Below the pieces are notes generated by a model that worked only from the letters and a program-made list of their open reading frames with translations, ran no database searches and was not told the DNA's origin. A program made the translations under genes and the position numbers. A stretch of 64,000 bases of DNA from Halovenus aranensis (GTDB taxonomy: Archaea; Halobacteriota; Halobacteria; Halobacteriales; Haloarculaceae). The stretch covers positions 124,001-188,000 of the forward strand of contig NZ_FNFC01000004.1 in the NCBI RefSeq assembly GCF_900100385.1, read 5' to 3'. Positions 52,809 to 61,543 of this stretch are shown one piece after another. The stretch's first letter is position 1. The number at the start of each line of letters is the position of its first letter.

Positions 52809-53198
52809 ATGAGCGAGGAGACGAACGTGCTTGGCACAGAGCTGGAACCCTGTAGCATGGACCCGACGACAGGCTACAAGCGTGACGGCTGTTGTCGGCA
52901 CGTCGACGACGACCCCGGCAGACACGAGGTGTGTGCGGTGATGACCGCGGAGTTCCTCGACTACAGTAAACAGAAAGGAAACGACTTGATAACACCCCGA
53001 CCGGAACTGGATTTCCCTGGCCTCGAACCCGGTGACCGGTGGTGTCTCTGTCTGGGGCGCTGGATAGAGGCGCTTGAAGCCGATGTCGCGCCGCCGGTGA
53101 TTCTCGAAGCGACAAACGAGTCTGTTCTCGATTCACTGTACTTTTCGACACTCACCGAACACGAGTACGAGGGGGAGACAGGCGAGGACGCATCCTGA
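52809..53198 (+). CDS. DUF2237 family protein
   Basis: Protein of 129 residues. Conserved blocks are VLGTELEPCSMDPTTGYKRD, GCCRHVDDDPGRHEVCAVMT, and RPELDFPGLEPGDRWCLCLG; the six Cys suggest metal or cluster binding. The family is spread over bacteria and archaea with no firm function. It starts at ATG 52809. Nearby genes on the other strand are unrelated. Confidence 0.85.
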   Translation: MSEETNVLGTELEPCSMDPTTGYKRDGCCRHVDDDPGRHEVCAVMTAEFLDYSKQKGNDLITPRPELDFPGLEPGDRWCLCLGRWIEALEADVAPPVILEATNESVLDSLYFSTLTEHEYEGETGEDAS

Positions 53199-53266
53199 CT
53201 TATCGTGGTTGGTGTGACAAGGCCTCTCTGGTATACGCTGAGATGGGTTCGAAACCGGAATCCGCA

Positions 53267-53722
53267 CTATCGGCTGCCGTCTGGGGCCTCGAATTCGACG
53301 AGGGTAAGCTCGCGGTCGAGCACGCAGTAATCGTGTGGCGGGTCCCCGACAACCTCGTCGATGCGGTACTCCTCGTCGAAGGCGGCACCTGCCGGTTCGC
53401 AGTACTCGTGGCTCGGACAGCTCGTGTGTGGGCACGGTCCCTCAAGCGAGGCCTTGCTGCCAGAATAAGCGCTGCTCGATGCGACGTTTGCCCGCACCGG
53501 TGTCGGCTCGACCTCGACTGCGGTAACTCCCGTGTCGTGAACCGCACAGTCGAGCGTGCTCGCATCCTCACGAATCGAGGTGACACGGTACTTGCGTCCT
53601 TCGGTCAGATTGAGACACTGACTCCGATAGGGACACCCCTCACAAGCGGTTGACTCCCCGTTGTACACGAATTCGACCCCCTCCTCAGCGAGTCGCGTCC
53701 CGATAAGTGTCACCGTCGTCAT
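53267..53722 (-). CDS. UPF0179 family protein
   Basis: Protein of 151 residues. Two Cys clusters (CEGCPYRSQCLNL and CPHTSCPSHEYC) suggest zinc or iron-sulfur binding. The remaining blocks (VTLIGTRLAEEGVEFVY; CAVHDTGVTAVEVE) match an archaeal family of unknown function. It follows the phosphomevalonate decarboxylase gene after 39 bases on the same strand, so it could be co-transcribed with it. Confidence 0.85.
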   Translation of the reverse strand: MTTVTLIGTRLAEEGVEFVYNGESTACEGCPYRSQCLNLTEGRKYRVTSIREDASTLDCAVHDTGVTAVEVEPTPVRANVASSSAYSGSKASLEGPCPHTSCPSHEYCEPAGAAFDEEYRIDEVVGDPPHDYCVLDRELTLVEFEAPDGSR

Positions 53723-53761
53723 TGGGTGCTGTAGGGCCCCTGGTGGATTAAGTCCCCCGCC

Positions 53762-54742
53762 TCAAAACAGTGCGTTCTCCTCGGGCAACACCTCTGCGGG
53801 ACCGCCGACGTGCCAGCGACGAGTCTCGACACCGCAGTCGGCGATGGCGTCCTCGACACGGTCGGCGTACTCTGCAGTTGTGTTGACGTAGACGCTCGCG
53901 CCGGTGTCTGCAGAGAAGTAGACAGGCACCTCCTCCTCAGTCCGGAGCCGTCTGACCGTGTTGAACACCTCGATGGTCTCGGGCTGCCAGTAGACCCACC
54001 CCGAAGGCCCGGTCATCGTCGTTGCAGTCAGCGAGAGCGTGTCGTGCTCGGCGAGTTCGAAGGTGCGATGGAAGTTCCCTTCCTGCAACGCGTCGCGCAT
54101 TTTCGCAATCTGGCCGTGGATGTGAGCCATCCGCGCCTCGAACATGTGACTCGCAGCCGCTTCCTCGTGGGCGTGCTCGGTCTCTTTGTATGAGGGGACG
54201 AGCGCACCGATGACACGGAGGTCTTCCTCGAAGGCCTCGGGCGAGGAGACCGTCTCCGAACGGCAGTCAGCGTCGTTGAGTCCAGAACGGAGATGCGAGA
54301 AGCCGCCAGTGACCGCCCGCGCCGCCGAACAGGAGCCACGCCGGGCGATTGTTGAGATTTCCGGCAACGTCAGGTCCAGTCCCGCGGCGTCTGCGAGCGC
54401 CGTTGCGGCGGCCGCAAAGCCAGAGGCAGACGAACCAAAGCCGACGTTCGTCGGGAAGGAGTTCTCCGATTCGAACCGGACTCGGTGGTCAATGCCTGCC
54501 AGCTCGCGGACGTGGTCGACGACGTGACAGACGCGTTCGGCCGCCCGACCGTCGACTTCCTCGCCATCGATGACGTAGCGGTCCTCCGTGAGTGAGGTAT
54601 CGAACTCGACGGTCGTCGTCGTGTTGCTCGGTGCGGTACAGAGGCTGATGGAGTCGTGATACGGGAGCCGAAGTTCCTCGTCACGCATCCCGTGGTATTT
54701 GACGAGCCCCTCGATTGGGTGGGCTCTCGCAGTCGCCTTCAT
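53762..54742 (-). CDS. mvaD: Phosphomevalonate decarboxylase (haloarchaeal MvaD type)
   Basis: GHMP-fold enzyme of 326 residues that decarboxylates mevalonate phosphate to isopentenyl phosphate in the haloarchaeal form of the mevalonate route to lipids. The start KATARAHPIEGLVKYHG and the motif NSFPTNVGFGSSASGFAAAA (the GHMP phosphate loop) are visible. In Haloferax the corresponding enzyme was shown to be a phosphomevalonate decarboxylase. The long open frame upstream of 54742 is not protein-like and overlaps the divergent gene. Confidence 0.9.
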   Translation of the reverse strand: MKATARAHPIEGLVKYHGMRDEELRLPYHDSISLCTAPSNTTTTVEFDTSLTEDRYVIDGEEVDGRAAERVCHVVDHVRELAGIDHRVRFESENSFPTNVGFGSSASGFAAAATALADAAGLDLTLPEISTIARRGSCSAARAVTGGFSHLRSGLNDADCRSETVSSPEAFEEDLRVIGALVPSYKETEHAHEEAAASHMFEARMAHIHGQIAKMRDALQEGNFHRTFELAEHDTLSLTATTMTGPSGWVYWQPETIEVFNTVRRLRTEEEVPVYFSADTGASVYVNTTAEYADRVEDAIADCGVETRRWHVGGPAEVLPEENALF

Positions 54743-54847
54743 ACCCTGAGCAATTCGGCGTCGGTACTTGGCAGTTTTGAACCGCACCGTCGCAGGCGGT
54801 CCCAGCTCCGCCAGCAGATTTTTGACCGAATCGGCCGTACGAGCGCC
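54743..54847. promoter_or_regulatory. Divergent promoter region of mvaD and the secreted protein gene
   Basis: A GATTTTTGA box (54817-54825) is about 25 bases upstream of the ATG at 54848. On the other strand an AAAACT element (54773-54778) lies about 31-36 bases from the mvaD ATG. Both starts probably have short or no leaders. Confidence 0.35.
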
Positions 54848-55339
54848 ATGCGCAAACGGTTTCTCGTCGTTATGGCCATCCTGACGGTGCTGCTGTTCCT
54901 TTTGGTTCCAAGCGACGGTTCGGCGCCGACTATCACGGACCAAATCGAGTCTGCTGACGGTGATTGCTATACAGACACCTCCGTCGGTGACCCCGTGCCG
55001 ACGTACTGTCTGGTCTCCGAGAAACCGCCAGACATTAGGGTCATCAACGACCACGGCGAGCAACACGAGGTCTTCGTCGAGGTCATCGAAAACGGGACCA
55101 CGCGGTACGCAGAGACGGTTTCGCTTTCCGGCGCGGACAGCGGTCAACGGCGCCAGATTCTCGAAGACGTAACACGGAGCTCAGGCAACTACACGATTCG
55201 GGCGACTCTCGACGGTGGCCGACGTGCGTCGCTCGTCTGGCGTCTCGAGGAGGGGTATCTCGGTGAAGGTGGTCCGACGTGGGTCGTCAGAATCGGCGCA
55301 GACGAGTCACTGGCAGTCCGTCACATCAAGGAAAGCTAA
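54848..55339 (+). CDS. Secreted/anchored protein of unknown function
   Basis: Protein of 163 residues. The N-terminus has an uncleaved or cleaved Sec segment (RFLVVMAILTVLLFLLVPS). The rest is a beta-rich domain with two Cys (GDCYTDTSVG, PTYCLVSE), GEQHEVFVEVIENGTTRYAE and SGNYTIRATLDGG, reminiscent of extracellular Ig-like domains. N-X-S/T sequons (NGT, NYT) could be glycosylated by AglB. No family was recognised. The stop converges with nuoN, 10 bases apart. Confidence 0.72.
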   Translation: MRKRFLVVMAILTVLLFLLVPSDGSAPTITDQIESADGDCYTDTSVGDPVPTYCLVSEKPPDIRVINDHGEQHEVFVEVIENGTTRYAETVSLSGADSGQRRQILEDVTRSSGNYTIRATLDGGRRASLVWRLEEGYLGEGGPTWVVRIGADESLAVRHIKES

Positions 55340-55349
55340 CCCACAGGCG

Positions 55350-56849
55350 TCAGGGGACGACGAGTTTTGCCGCCGTGTTGGCGAACTCGACCGCGATGCC
55401 AAAGCCAGGCAACAGCAGGACAGTGACCAGCGCCGCCAGCGCGAGCGCGGTGTACAGTCCGACGGGCTGGCTCTCGATTTCGAGGTCGTCGCTTGGGTCC
55501 TCGACCCACATAGCCTTGATGACTCGCGTGTAGTAAAACAGCGAGACGACGCTGTTGAGCACCAGCGCAACCGCAAGCAGCGCAACGTCGGCCCTAACTG
55601 ACGCTATCAGCAGATACAGCTTCGAGAAGAAGCCGCCGCCGATTGGCAGGCCAGCAAGCGAGAGCAAAAACAGCGTCATCGCACCACAGGCGAAGGGTGC
55701 CTGTGTTGCGAGCCCGTTGAAGTCCTCGATGCGCCGTCCGATACCCCAGTGTTCGGCAAGCGCGATGAAGAGGAACGCCCCGGTGTTCATGAACGCGTAC
55801 ACCATGAGGTGGACCATGCCCGAGCCGAGGACGAAGGCACCGCTGGCCTCGCCGGTAAGCGCCGCCACCGCGATGAGAACGTACCCCGCGTGCCCGACAG
55901 AGGAGTACGCGAGCATGCGTTTGACCTTCTCTTGTCTGAGCGCCGCGAAGTTGGCGACGGTCATCGTCACGATGGCGATTGCCTGGAACGCCATCACCCA
56001 GTCGACGGTGCCTTCGACGACTTCGTACGGGAAGACATCGACGAAGACGCGGAAGAGAATCACGAATCCAGCGGCCTTCGAGGCCGAGGAGATGAACGCA
56101 GACACTGGGCCAGGTGCCCCTTCGTAGGCCTCGGGTGCCCAGAAGTGAAATGGCACGGCAGCGATTTTGAAGCCGAAGCCGGCCAGAATCATCACGATTC
56201 CGAGCCCGAGAATACCACCGACGCCCCCGGAGAGTGCCTCGGTGACCGCACCGAACTGGAGGGAGCCAGTCGAGACGTAGACCAGTGAGATGCCGTAGGC
56301 CAGAATTGCCGACGAGAGCGCACCGATGAGGAAGTACTTCAATCCGCCTTCGATACTCCCGCGGTTCTCTTTCAGCGAGGCTACGAGCGCGTAGGAGGGG
56401 AGCGACGAGAGTTCGATGGCAATGAAGGCGGTGACGAAGCTGTTTGACATTCCGACCATCACCATCCCCGTGGCTGCGAGCAGTGTCAGCGAGTAGATTT
56501 CGGCCTGATGTGGGTGATCGACGAGGTAGTCGTAGCTCGCCAGCGTGACGAGGACGACGACGCTGGTGACGATAGTCGCGAAAAACAGCGACATCCCGTC
56601 GACGACCAGCGTTCCTTCGAACAGTTGGATTGCGCCGCCGCTCTCGGCCTGGCCGGTGCCAGCGACGAGATACCAGACGCTGAGAGCGAGTCCGGCGAGG
56701 CCGCCGGTAACCGAGATGCCGGCGAACAACTCTCTTTGGGGCCTTTTGGGATAGACCATATCGGCGACAAACAGCGCGAGCGCGGTGAACCCAAGCGCCA
56801 GCGCCGGACCAAGTGCCGCCCAGTCGGGGAGCGTTCCGAAGTCCGTCAT
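55350..56849 (-). CDS. nuoN: NADH-dehydrogenase-like complex subunit NuoN
   Basis: Antiporter-like subunit of 499 residues. About 14 helices are seen, with EL...SSLPSYALVASLKEN (glutamate helix), IGALSSAILAYGISLVY, AVPFHFWAPEAYEGAPGPV and KVKRMLAYSSVGHAGYVLI as signatures. It pumps ions in the membrane arm. The gene overlaps nuoM by 4 bases. Haloarchaea lack NuoEFG, so the electron donor to the complex is not NADH-bound in the bacterial way. Confidence 0.95.
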   Translation of the reverse strand: MTDFGTLPDWAALGPALALGFTALALFVADMVYPKRPQRELFAGISVTGGLAGLALSVWYLVAGTGQAESGGAIQLFEGTLVVDGMSLFFATIVTSVVVLVTLASYDYLVDHPHQAEIYSLTLLAATGMVMVGMSNSFVTAFIAIELSSLPSYALVASLKENRGSIEGGLKYFLIGALSSAILAYGISLVYVSTGSLQFGAVTEALSGGVGGILGLGIVMILAGFGFKIAAVPFHFWAPEAYEGAPGPVSAFISSASKAAGFVILFRVFVDVFPYEVVEGTVDWVMAFQAIAIVTMTVANFAALRQEKVKRMLAYSSVGHAGYVLIAVAALTGEASGAFVLGSGMVHLMVYAFMNTGAFLFIALAEHWGIGRRIEDFNGLATQAPFACGAMTLFLLSLAGLPIGGGFFSKLYLLIASVRADVALLAVALVLNSVVSLFYYTRVIKAMWVEDPSDDLEIESQPVGLYTALALAALVTVLLLPGFGIAVEFANTAAKLVVP

Positions 56850-58414
56850 CGCAGCTCACCTCCGAGGTCGACGACGAGCGCAAGTGGGTCGTTCAGCGGG
56901 TTGACAGCGTTCTGGATTGTCTCGTAGATGATATCGGGTTGGACGCCGAGCGCGATAATCAGCGCGATGAGGACGAACATCGGGGCAATGTCGTGAAGCG
57001 GTGCGCGCCCGATTTCGTAGTCGGTTTCGACGGCGAACTCACCGAACAGCGTCCGCTGCATCGCCCACAGCAGGTAGCCCGCGACGATGACGATACCGAA
57101 CATCGCGGCGGCGGTGAACAGCGGTGCGCCCCCGATAACCGTCGATTCGAAGGCACCGATGAATATCAGCACTTCGGCAGCAAAGCCGCTCATCAACGGC
57201 AGTCCCATGTACCCGAACGCACCGACGAGGAGGATACCGACCGCGTATGGCATCCGGTCGGCCAGCCCGGACATGTCACCGACCATCCGGGTGTGGGTCG
57301 CGTTGTAGATGACGCCGACGGCCATGAACATCAGCCCCGAGATGAGGCCGTGACTGACCATCTGGAATGTCGCCCCACCCATACCGTGAGGTGAGAACGC
57401 GACCAGCCCGAGGATGACATAGCCCATCGAGGATATCGAGGAGTACGCGACGATGCGTTTCAGGTCACGCTGTGCGAGCGCGAGCAGGGCACCGTAAATA
57501 ACACTGAAGACGCCGATTGCGGCGATAAGTTCGGCGTTTGCGCGTGCCACGTCCGGGAGCATCGTGAAGTTGAACCGCAAGAGTGCGTAGGTCCCCATCT
57601 TCAACAAGACGCCTGCAAGCATGACCGACACGGGTGTCGGGGCCTGAACGTGAGCGTCGGGTAGCCAGGTGTGGAACGGTACCACCGGCACCTTGACCGC
57701 GAACCCGAGAAAGAGCAAGACGAACGCGAACAACCGCAGTGTGTCGGGTTCCATCCCAGCGAAACCACTCAGTTCGCCCCCCCGCAGCGCCTGTGCGATT
57801 TCGGCGAAGCCGAGCGTCGAAATAGCGTCGCCGAGTCCGAAGATGAGGGCGAACATCCCGACGAACATCACGAGCGATGCCAGATTCGTGTACAGCAGGA
57901 ACTTGATGGCGGCGTACTTCCGGCGAGGCCCGCCCCAGATGGCGATGAGGAAGTACATCGGAATCAGGACGGCCTCCCAGAACACGAACCATAGCAGAAA
58001 GTCAAGCGTCGTGAAGACGCCGATGAGCGCCGTCTCCATCAACAGCATGAGGCCGTAGAACTGCGACTGGCGGCCGTCGATTGGCGTCCACGAGGAGACC
58101 AGCGCGAGCGTCGTCAACACCGTCGCAAGCACCAACAGCGGGAGGCTCACGCCGTCGACGCCGACGTTCCACTGGAGTGTCCACTCGTAGGTGTCGAACG
58201 TGAACCTGAACCAGTCGACCGTGTTGCCAAACGCGACAGTGTCGTCCGCGAGCAGCGCGTTCCCGTCACTGGAAAACTCGCTCCACATCCAGAGGCTGCC
58301 AAGCAGTGGAACGGCGCTCAGGCCGGTCGCGAGTTTCCCCGCGTACCGGTCAGGGACGCCAAAGACAAGCATCGAACTGGCGAGTGTGAACGCAAGCAGT
58401 GCCTCGATTATCAT
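56846..58414 (-). CDS. nuoM: NADH-dehydrogenase-like complex subunit NuoM
   Basis: Antiporter-like subunit of 522 residues. Signatures are FWEAVLIPMYFLIAIWG (glutamate helix), VPVVPFHTWLPDAHVQAPTP, DLKRIVAYSSISSMGYVILG and AGVLLKMGTYALLRF. About 14 helices. Its start touches the nuoL stop (positions 58412-58417) and its end overlaps nuoN. Confidence 0.95.
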   Translation of the reverse strand: MIIEALLAFTLASSMLVFGVPDRYAGKLATGLSAVPLLGSLWMWSEFSSDGNALLADDTVAFGNTVDWFRFTFDTYEWTLQWNVGVDGVSLPLLVLATVLTTLALVSSWTPIDGRQSQFYGLMLLMETALIGVFTTLDFLLWFVFWEAVLIPMYFLIAIWGGPRRKYAAIKFLLYTNLASLVMFVGMFALIFGLGDAISTLGFAEIAQALRGGELSGFAGMEPDTLRLFAFVLLFLGFAVKVPVVPFHTWLPDAHVQAPTPVSVMLAGVLLKMGTYALLRFNFTMLPDVARANAELIAAIGVFSVIYGALLALAQRDLKRIVAYSSISSMGYVILGLVAFSPHGMGGATFQMVSHGLISGLMFMAVGVIYNATHTRMVGDMSGLADRMPYAVGILLVGAFGYMGLPLMSGFAAEVLIFIGAFESTVIGGAPLFTAAAMFGIVIVAGYLLWAMQRTLFGEFAVETDYEIGRAPLHDIAPMFVLIALIIALGVQPDIIYETIQNAVNPLNDPLALVVDLGGELR

Positions 58415-60460
58415 CTAGAACCACCCCCCGAGGAATCCAAAGACCAGCAGCAACAACACGAGGCCAAGCGATAGCAGGGCGGCGTAGTTGGTTACGATAC
58501 CGGTCTGTATCCGCCGGAACCGCTCTCCGGTGAACATGCTCACGCTGCCGGCACCGTTGACCACGCCGTCGATGCCGCTTTGGTCGAACTTGTTCGCCGC
58601 GCGGGCGAGCGGTGCAGTCACGCCGGTTGCCAGCCAGACCTGGAACTCGTCGAGATAGTAGTTGTTCATGAGTAGCGTGCGAATGCGGCCGAGTTTCGTC
58701 ATGTGCGGCGTCGGCTCCGGAGCGCGATAGAGCGCCACGGCGGCTCCGAGACCGACCAGCCCGAGAACGAGCGCGAGCGCGCCGGGACCGAGCGGTGAAA
58801 GCTCAGTAACCTCGTAGCCGGCGGCAAAATCGCTTTCGAGGATGTGATGATACTCCTCTGCCGAAAGCGGGCCGAGTTCGCCGCTGATAGTTTTGCCTTC
58901 GAGCCACTTCTTCAGAAAGAGGTTTTCTGACCCGATGAAGTCCTTGAGAACGCCCATGTTGAGGACGCCACCGACGACCGAGAGCGCACCGAGAACGACG
59001 AGCGGGAACTTCATGCTCCAGCCGATGGGTTCGGGCGACGCTGCGGTGTCAGTCCGGGGCTCACCGTGGAAGGTGAGATAGACCATCCGGAACGTGTAAA
59101 ACGCCGTCATGACGACGGCAAGCAGTCCGAAGGCGTAGCCGACCAGAAGCAGCGGCTCACCTGAGAGGGCGTGCTGAAGCGTCTCGAACAGCACCTCGTC
59201 TTTCGACCAGAACCCTGCAAACGGGAAGATGCCCGCGAGCGCGAGCGACCCGAACAGGAACGTCCAGTAGGTGACCGGCATCCGCGATTTCAGGCCGCCC
59301 ATGTCCCACATGTTCTCGTTGTGGTGCATGGCGATGATGACCGCACCGGCACCGAGGAACAGCAACGCCTTGAAGATGGCGTGGGTCGTGAGGTGGAAGA
59401 CTGCCCCGACGTAGCCGCCACCACCCAACGCGAGCATCATGTAGCCGTACTGTGAGACAGTCGAGTACGCAAGTACCTGCTTGAGTTCCTGTTTGACCAG
59501 CGCCATCGTCGCCGCGAAAAACGCGGTGAAGCCGCCGACGAGCGCGATGACGCCGAGTGCGGTCGGCGAGAGCGCATAGAAGCCGTACATCCGCATGACG
59601 AGATAGACGCCGGCGGCGACCATCGTCGCGGCGTGAATCAGCGCCGAGACCGGCGTCGGACCTTCCATCGCGTCAGGAAGCCAGGTGTGTAGCGGGAACT
59701 GTGCGGACTTGCCCATCACGCCACCGAGCACCAGCAGACCAACGACCGTAATCCAGGCCTGCTCACCGAGGCCGAGGAAGGTGTTCATCTCTCCCGTGGC
59801 GTCGGGTTCGAGGACGTGTGTCGCCTCGACGATGAACGAGTGGTCACCCGCGAAGGCTGTCGTTCCGAAGGTGGCAAAGACGGCGACGACCCCGACGAGG
59901 AAGAAGTAATCCCCGAAGCGGGTCACCAGAAACGCCTTCTTCGCGGCGCTTGGCGGGCCAGCCTCCCGGAACCAGAAGCCGATAAGGAGGAACGAACACA
60001 GCCCCACCAGCTCGAAGAACATGAAGGCCATCAGGAGATTGTCGCTGTAGACGAACGCAAGCATCGAAAACGTGAACAGGCTGAGACTCGCGTAGTAGCG
60101 TCGTAGCCCGATTTCGCCCTCGTCGTTCATGTAGCCAAGCGAGAAGATGTGAACCAGGAACGAGATGAGCGAGACGATGGTCAACATCAGGGCCGCCAGC
60201 GGGTCCACGAGCAGACCGAAGGAGAGTTCGACGCCTGCGCCGTCGCCAGCGACGAACGTGAACAGCTCCTCGTGATAGACCTCGCCGCCGGTCGCGAGGT
60301 CGAGAACGACCAGCAGTGAGATAGCCAGCGAGAAGCCGGTCGCGGCAATCCCAGAGAGCGCGCCCTTCTTGGGCATCCGGTTCCCGAGGGCGAGAACCAG
60401 GAGGAACGATACGAGCGGAACCAGTGCAATCGCCTCGACAACGTTGAAGACATCTACCAT
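58415..60460 (-). CDS. nuoL: NADH-dehydrogenase-like complex subunit NuoL
   Basis: Largest antiporter-like subunit, 681 residues. Signatures are FMFFELVGLCSFLLIGFWF, SAQFPLHTWLPDAMEGPTPV and ELKQVLAYSTVSQYGYMML. The C-terminal part carries the lateral helix extension (ALYRAPEPTPHMTKLG) that ties the membrane arm together. It starts MVDVFNVVEAIALV, 3 bases after nuoK. Confidence 0.95.
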   Translation of the reverse strand: MVDVFNVVEAIALVPLVSFLLVLALGNRMPKKGALSGIAATGFSLAISLLVVLDLATGGEVYHEELFTFVAGDGAGVELSFGLLVDPLAALMLTIVSLISFLVHIFSLGYMNDEGEIGLRRYYASLSLFTFSMLAFVYSDNLLMAFMFFELVGLCSFLLIGFWFREAGPPSAAKKAFLVTRFGDYFFLVGVVAVFATFGTTAFAGDHSFIVEATHVLEPDATGEMNTFLGLGEQAWITVVGLLVLGGVMGKSAQFPLHTWLPDAMEGPTPVSALIHAATMVAAGVYLVMRMYGFYALSPTALGVIALVGGFTAFFAATMALVKQELKQVLAYSTVSQYGYMMLALGGGGYVGAVFHLTTHAIFKALLFLGAGAVIIAMHHNENMWDMGGLKSRMPVTYWTFLFGSLALAGIFPFAGFWSKDEVLFETLQHALSGEPLLLVGYAFGLLAVVMTAFYTFRMVYLTFHGEPRTDTAASPEPIGWSMKFPLVVLGALSVVGGVLNMGVLKDFIGSENLFLKKWLEGKTISGELGPLSAEEYHHILESDFAAGYEVTELSPLGPGALALVLGLVGLGAAVALYRAPEPTPHMTKLGRIRTLLMNNYYLDEFQVWLATGVTAPLARAANKFDQSGIDGVVNGAGSVSMFTGERFRRIQTGIVTNYAALLSLGLVLLLLVFGFLGGWF

Positions 60461-60463
60461 CTG

Positions 60464-60769
60464 TTACCACCTCATCGTGACTGCTTCAGTGACATCGATA
60501 TCGTCGAAGTTGCGGTTCAACACGAGGATGATTCCGATGCCGATAGCGACTTCAGCGGCAGCCAGCGCGATGCCAAAGAGCGCGAACACCTGCCCCGTCA
60601 GATTGCCGTGTTCGAGCGAGAACGCGACGAGATTGATGTTCGCGGCGTTGAGCATCAACTCGACTGCCATCACGAAATGCAGGGCCGACTGTCGGACGAG
60701 AACGCCGAACAGACCGGCACAGAAGACGCCGGCCGAGAGTACGAGATACCACTCCAGGGGAGCGGTCAC
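60464..60769 (-). CDS. nuoK: NADH-dehydrogenase-like complex subunit NuoK
   Basis: Three-helix subunit of 101 residues. The two conserved glutamates of NuoK are in FVMAVELMLNAANINL and AAAEVAIGIGIILVLNRN. It overlaps nuoJ2 by 4 bases (GTGA-type coupling). Confidence 0.94.
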   Translation of the reverse strand: MTAPLEWYLVLSAGVFCAGLFGVLVRQSALHFVMAVELMLNAANINLVAFSLEHGNLTGQVFALFGIALAAAEVAIGIGIILVLNRNFDDIDVTEAVTMRW

Positions 60770-61092
60770 TGACCCTCACCTCCGTCGTCTCGCTTCGCGA
60801 GCATCAGTGCGCCGTCGAGTGCCGCGTCCAACAAGACGGCGATGAGGATGAGCGCGACGACGAAGTTCTCGGTCGCCTCGACACCCTGCTCGGCTGCCCC
60901 GATGAGCGCGTACCCGATGCCGCCGACGATGCTCGTGTCAGGGAATCCTGCCGGGTCGGTGAATACCCACTCGAAGAGACCCGTTCCGTCCGCAGTCAGG
61001 AACACAGCGGACATGATGCCAAAGAGTACGAAGGCGATGAGTCCCGGGACGAGACTCCGGTCTATCTCGATGAGACGCGGTCCCGTCGTCAT
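60766..61092 (-). CDS. nuoJ2: NuoJ second half (NuoJ2)
   Basis: Membrane subunit of 108 residues. Haloarchaea carry NuoJ as two genes, and this is the downstream half. Helices LIAFVLFGIMSAVFLT and NFVVALILIAVLLDAALDGAL are visible. The ATG at 61092 (MTTGPRLIEIDRSLVP) overlaps nuoJ1 by 4 bases. Confidence 0.88.
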   Translation of the reverse strand: MTTGPRLIEIDRSLVPGLIAFVLFGIMSAVFLTADGTGLFEWVFTDPAGFPDTSIVGGIGYALIGAAEQGVEATENFVVALILIAVLLDAALDGALMLAKRDDGGEGQ

Positions 61093-61358
61093 GCCGTGAC
61101 CTCCCCTGTTTCTTCCGTGTCGTCCTGCGTGAGCATGACACCGAACGCGATGAGTATGAGTACACCGCCGATGTAGACCAGAAGCTGCATCACGGCGATG
61201 AACTCGGCCTGTAACAGCACGTAGTGTATCGCCACGCTCGACAGCGCGACACCGAGCAACAGTGCCGCGTGCCACACGTCACGGACCAGAACGACACCCA
61301 GGCTGCTGGCGAGCGTCACCAGCGCGAAAAACCCGAATGCTAGTTGGTCGAGTACCAT
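61089..61358 (-). CDS. nuoJ1: NuoJ first half (NuoJ1)
   Basis: Membrane subunit of 89 residues (MVLDQLAFGFFALVTLASSL), three helices, with SSVAIHYVLLQAEFIAVMQ and LLVYIGGVLILIAFGVML. This is the upstream half of NuoJ. A CATAAAAAG box at 61400-61408 puts the transcript start near 61379, where a GTG is in frame; the ATG 61358 gives the N-terminus usual for the family. It is the first gene of this nuo operon; nuoA, B, CD, H and I are not upstream of it. Confidence 0.9.
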   Translation of the reverse strand: MVLDQLAFGFFALVTLASSLGVVLVRDVWHAALLLGVALSSVAIHYVLLQAEFIAVMQLLVYIGGVLILIAFGVMLTQDDTEETGEVTA

Positions 61359-61399
61359 TGTTACTGTAGTGGTGTACACGGCGTGCTTTTCAAGATTCC

Positions 61400-61408
61400 C
61401 TTTTTATG
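61400..61408 (-). promoter_or_regulatory. TATA-like box of the nuoJ1-N operon
   Basis: The minus strand reads CATAAAAAG. The +1 would fall at about 61379, so this half of the complex has its own promoter, diverging from the flavoprotein gene at 61544. Confidence 0.5.
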
Positions 61409-61543
61409 CCGCGCTCGTGTCAGAAAGTGGTGAGAAAGTAGCGCGCTGCGGTCGCTTGCCGGTTGCCTCGGACCCCTCTGGTGCGCCAGCCTGTCCCACT
61501 CGTAATCGTCTCGCTTAAGAGTCGGGCAGCCAAGGGTACGGAC

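Noticed and set aside
53240-53290. GGTTCGAAACC, a T-loop-like sequence
   Set aside because: No acceptor, D or anticodon stems can be formed around it, so it is not a tRNA gene.
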